Positions 14,067 to 15,920 of a stretch of 15,920 nt of DNA are shown here, one piece after another. Position numbers and translations under genes: made by a program. Under the pieces are notes generated by a model, which saw only the letters and a list, made by a program, of their open reading frames with translations, made no database searches and had not been told where the DNA came from. This DNA is from CAYVKY01 sp964452115 (GTDB taxonomy: Bacteria > Bacteroidota > Ignavibacteria > Tepidaquicellales > Tepidaquicellaceae), in contig CAYVKY010000041.1 in NCBI GenBank assembly GCA_964452115.1, positions 1-15,920 on the forward strand. Direction: 5' to 3'. The first letter of the stretch is position 1, and each line of letters begins with the position of its first letter.

Positions 14067-14108
14067 ATAATTTCTTTTTGAGAAAATTTTATTTTCAAAA
14101 GAAATTAT
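14067..14108. repeat. Long A/T hairpin upstream of the T9SS gene
   Basis: ATAATTTCTTTT (14067-14078) pairs perfectly with AAAAGAAATTAT (14097-14108); inside, GAAAAT (14082-14087) pairs with ATTTTC (14091-14096) around a TTT loop, leaving only a TGA bulge on the left arm. That gives 18 pairs in 42 nt. A related TTTTCTTTTTG stretch follows nearby at about 14125. Confidence 0.7.
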
Positions 14109-14413
14109 ATAATTAAAATTATTATTTTCTTTTTGTGTTATTAAATCAAAATAAAAATGAAACTTGACATATAAGTCAATCGATGATGTGTCTTTTTTAA
14201 ATAATATTTTAAATTTTTTATAATGCATTTAACGAATAAAGAATCTAAAATTTCAGGATATGAATATCTACAAAAAACAAACACAAATCAAATTATATAT
14301 TTAAAATAAATTTTGCAATACCTTAGCATTTATTTATCTCCTTGATATTTTTATAAATAACAAACTTTAGAATATACTTAATGATGTAAAGTAATTTATT
14401 AAAATCAAAAATC

Positions 14414-14440
14414 TTCCTAAGCTCTAGAGTCTGTGCAAAA
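14414..14440 (+). repeat. Repeat fragment, copy 1 of TTCCyAAGCTC...CTGTGyAAAA
   Basis: 27-nt element matching 14534-14560 at 22 of 27 positions. It has half of the family's hairpin (TTCCTAAGCTC) joined directly to the AGTCTGTGCAAAA motif, so it looks like a decayed or truncated unit of the repeat family. Confidence 0.75.
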
Positions 14441-14533
14441 ATGTAATAAACAAAAATAAAAGGGTTAAAGCCCTACTCAAATACTTAATTATTTCTGTTT
14501 CTCTGCCAGTTATCTTTGCGTCGTTCTTCCGAG

Positions 14534-14560
14534 TTCCCAAGCTCCGGAGGCTGTGTAAAA
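14534..14560 (+). repeat. Repeat fragment, copy 2 of TTCCyAAGCTC...CTGTGyAAAA
   Basis: TTCCCAAGCTCCGGAGGCTGTGTAAAA-type element (given here only as the family pattern; 27 nt) matching 14414-14440 at 22 of 27 positions. Its last 13 bases (14548-14560) are also the left end of the MITE-like unit. Confidence 0.75.
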
Positions 14561-14591
14561 TTGCTAAAATTATTCATTTTTACAATAATTG

Positions 14592-14617
14592 CATTCCCAA
14601 GCTGGAGCTTGGGGATG
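14592..14617. repeat. Palindrome of the REP-like family (one G-T pair)
   Basis: CATTCCCAAGCT (14592-14603), GG, AGCTTGGGGATG (14606-14617): a 12-bp stem with one mismatch. Equivalent to 11726-11749 on the opposite strand. Confidence 0.85.
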
Positions 14618-14651
14618 AGGATAAGTATTTATAAATACAGATATATACTCT

Positions 14652-14677
14652 CCTTCCCAAGCTCTAGCTTGGGAAGG
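14652..14677. repeat. Perfect 12-bp palindrome of the REP-like family
   Basis: CCTTCCCAAGCT (14652-14663), CT, AGCTTGGGAAGG (14666-14677). The outer eight bases of each arm are the same as in the nested palindromes at 11646-11691 and 14733-14779, showing that the outer stem is kept while the loop differs. Confidence 0.9.
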
Positions 14678-14711
14678 TTACAGTTGAAAATTATTTATTC
14701 TTGCACAGGCT

Positions 14712-14779
14712 ACGGAAATTAACAAAAAAAAACCTTCCCAAGCCGGAGTCCCGACAAGTCGGGACAGGCATTGGGAAGG
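14712..14779 (+). repeat. REP-like nested palindrome, copy 2
   Basis: Direct repeat of 11625-11691. Outer arms CCTTCCCAA (14733-14741) and TTGGGAAGG (14771-14779) enclose a perfect 8-bp inner palindrome GTCCCGAC (14748-14755) / GTCGGGAC (14758-14765). It lies 31 nt from the stop of the FAD oxidoreductase gene, so the transcript of that gene may end in or near this structure. Confidence 0.9.
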
Positions 14780-14810
14780 TAATAAAATTTAAAATGACTA
14801 AAATATATTT

Positions 14811-15920
14811 TTATTTTAATACTTCGGTTCCGGCAAATTCGCGGTAGAGCGAAAGCTGTTCGAGGATAAAATTATATGATTCGGATTTATCTACTAACAG
14901 TTCGGAAATCATTTTTCCGACGCCGGGTCCGAGCATATAACCTTGCCCGCACATTCCGGTCGCAAGGAACAGGTTTGAAATTTCTTTTGTGAATCCGATT
15001 ATCGGGAAACCGTCCGGAGTATATGGATAAAGTCCGCGCCAAGTACGTCTGATGCGCAGATTCCTTAACCTAGGATATAAATCCACCATTCTCTGAACTA
15101 CCTGCGGCAGAAATGACGATGTGCTGTCTGTGTCTTTGCCCCAGATATTAGGAGACGGTGTGATGCAGAAAACAATCTGACCTTCCTTGTTCTGATAAAA
15201 ATAATAATTCAATGAATAGTCATTTGGTCTAATATCCACTATCATCGGTTCAAAAAATCTCTGTACTGCTTCGGTTACGCCGCCTTCGTGGCAGTCCGGC
15301 TTTACCGGAATATCCACGCCTGCAAGCATTCCGATATCTCTTGCATACGCGCCGGCAGCATTGATTATCATTCCTGCAGAAAAAGTTTCATCCTTTGTGT
15401 GAACTGCGGTGATTTTATTTCCTTCAACGTCTATGGATGTCACTTTGCTGTTGAAGAAAAAGTCAACCTTGTTATCCAGACAGAGCTTGTGATATGCGCC
15501 GTTTGTTTTCAGAGGTGATGCAGAGCCGTCTTCAGGCGAGAATGTTCCTCCGCGAAGCCCGTCCGTATTGATTCCCGGACACAACTCTGTAATCTTTTCA
15601 GGTGATATCCAGTCAATATTCAGATTCAGCTGTTTCTGCGTTACAAGAAGTTTTTTGAGAGTTTCTTCTGTGGATTCATTATAAACAGGATAGAGGTATC
15701 CGCCCTGTATCCAGTCAATATCCATTCCATAAGTTTCATGGAAATTTTTTACTATATCAATTGATAGCTGGCATAGTTTGATTTTGGAAGGGTCGGAATG
15801 CGTTGCCCTGAGTCCGCCGATTGCAGCGCGGTTTTGTCCGCGCCCGGTTGATGACAGCTCATCAATTACACCGACCTTCAATCCCTTTTGTGATAAATAA
15901 AACGCTGTCGGTACGCCTAT
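14811..15920 (-). CDS. DAO-family FAD-dependent oxidoreductase (sarcosine oxidase beta-like), 5' end missing
   Basis: Probably oxidises a secondary amine or amino acid (sarcosine, proline, glycine or an opine) with FAD. The frame stays open to the right edge: the last 13 codons there read IGVPTAFYLSQKG, which is the end of the Rossmann FAD loop, joined to LKVGVIDE. The TTG at 15881 is therefore not the start, and only about ten N-terminal residues should be missing. 369 residues are visible, close to full length for the family. Further marks are GQNRAAIGGLR after the first fold, PEDGSASPLKT, INAAGAYARDIG, RTWRGLYPYTPDGFPIIG and a C-terminal GMCGQGYMLGPGVGKMISELL that closes the FAD site. HEGGVTE-type and FCITPSP segments place it near sarcosine oxidase beta/opine oxidase-like enzymes, but the substrate cannot be named. 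Partner subunits, if any, lie outside the window. Confidence 0.92.
   Translation of the reverse strand: MGVPTAFYLSQKGLKVGVIDELSSTGRGQNRAAIGGLRATHSDPSKIKLCQLSIDIVKNFHETYGMDIDWIQGGYLYPVYNESTEETLKKLLVTQKQLNLNIDWISPEKITELCPGINTDGLRGGTFSPEDGSASPLKTNGAYHKLCLDNKVDFFFNSKVTSIDVEGNKITAVHTKDETFSAGMIINAAGAYARDIGMLAGVDIPVKPDCHEGGVTEAVQRFFEPMIVDIRPNDYSLNYYFYQNKEGQIVFCITPSPNIWGKDTDSTSSFLPQVVQRMVDLYPRLRNLRIRRTWRGLYPYTPDGFPIIGFTKEISNLFLATGMCGQGYMLGPGVGKMISELLVDKSESYNFILEQLSLYREFAGTEVLK

Larger units (their letters stand above)
14548..14711. mobile_element. MITE/BIME-like unit with terminal inverted repeats and two hairpins
   Basis: The left end AGGCTGTGTAA and the right end TTGCACAGGCT (14701-14711) are inverted repeats matching at 9 of 11 positions. 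Between them are two palindromes, CATTCCCAAGCT/AGCTTGGGGATG (14592-14617) and CCTTCCCAAGCT/AGCTTGGGAAGG (14652-14677), joined by a 34-nt spacer. It has no coding capacity. The paired hairpins resemble a BIME (paired REP sequences acted on by a RAYT transposase); the ends resemble a MITE. No target-site duplication is clear and no transposase lies in the window. Confidence 0.6.
13982..14810. other. Long AT-rich intergenic region with hairpin, homopolymer and repeats
   Basis: 829 nt separate the T9SS gene start from the 3' end of the FAD oxidoreductase. The first half is extremely AT-rich (only 5 G/C in 14041-14100) and holds a G tract (14012-14020) and a long A/T hairpin (14067-14108). From about 14229 to 14410 I see nothing. 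A small AGGG/CCCT hairpin lies at 14460-14474. From 14414 on there is a dense tract of REP/MITE-like repeats. Open frames of 64-68 codons here look spurious. Confidence 0.85.

Noticed and set aside
14034..14228. 64-codon minus-strand open frame
   Set aside because: Composed almost only of A/T codons (Lys, Asn, Ile, Phe, Tyr), runs through the large hairpin, has no ribosome site, and no recognisable domain. Expected by chance in DNA this AT-rich.
14516..14722. 68-codon plus-strand open frame in the repeat tract
   Set aside because: It is made of the palindromic repeats. Its LGMRISIYKYRYI segment comes from the spacer plus palindrome module, and the same peptide appears in the minus-strand frame at 11588-11788 for the same reason. 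There is no ribosome site.
11625..14779. CRISPR array
   Set aside because: The repeats are palindromic, differ in length and orientation, and are not regularly spaced; no cas gene is present.
15879..15881. TTG as the start codon of the FAD oxidoreductase
   Set aside because: The frame continues to the window edge with IGVPTAFYLSQKG, the second half of the FAD-binding Rossmann loop, so the true start lies beyond 15920.

Overview
This window is from a low-GC bacterium of the Bacteroidota/Ignavibacteriota/Chlorobi kind. Three things point there: a canonical type IX secretion (T9SS) C-terminal sorting domain on a large surface protein, a family S46 dipeptidyl-peptidase, and a dcw cluster ordered ftsW-murG-murC-ftsQ-ftsA-ftsZ. 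The style of the sorting domain (NYPNPFNP) suggests Ignavibacteria or a relative, but this is inference. No rRNA, tRNA, CRISPR array, integrase or transposase gene was seen.

Positions 1-6677 hold the end of a division/cell-wall (dcw) operon on the plus strand: the 3' end of ftsW, murG, an unnamed two-TM protein with a PH-like tail, murC, ftsQ, ftsA and ftsZ. Genes from ftsW to ftsQ overlap or abut, and ftsQ and ftsA both start with TTG. These genes finish lipid II (MurG), make UDP-MurNAc-L-Ala (MurC) and build the divisome core (FtsW, FtsQ, FtsA, FtsZ). The extra gene between murG and murC is the unusual member.

Positions 6799-9690 hold stand-alone plus-strand genes: a secreted S46 peptidase about 120 residues shorter than characterised DPP7/DPP11, closed by a perfect 11-bp-stem terminator; a small secreted protein of unknown function; and a 97-aa dimeric alpha-beta-barrel protein. 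A bidirectional terminator separates the last from the minus-strand genes.

Positions 9710-11517 (minus) hold a likely two-gene unit: a secreted protein joining an OB-like domain to an HEWGV-motif domain, then a lipoprotein resembling DUF4412. Next comes a 699-aa Asp-box beta-propeller protein with a T9SS sorting domain (11882-13981, minus), then the truncated 3' part of a DAO-family FAD oxidoreductase (14811 to the window edge, minus).

The most interesting DNA surrounds the T9SS gene. A 9-bp G/C homopolymer lies 30 nt upstream of its start codon, a layout typical of phase-variable surface genes. Both flanking intergenic regions carry copies of one mosaic family of REP/MITE-like palindromes, some direct and some inverted. 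One 164-bp unit has imperfect terminal inverted repeats around two hairpins. The gene and its upstream flank are also visibly more AT-rich than the dcw block.
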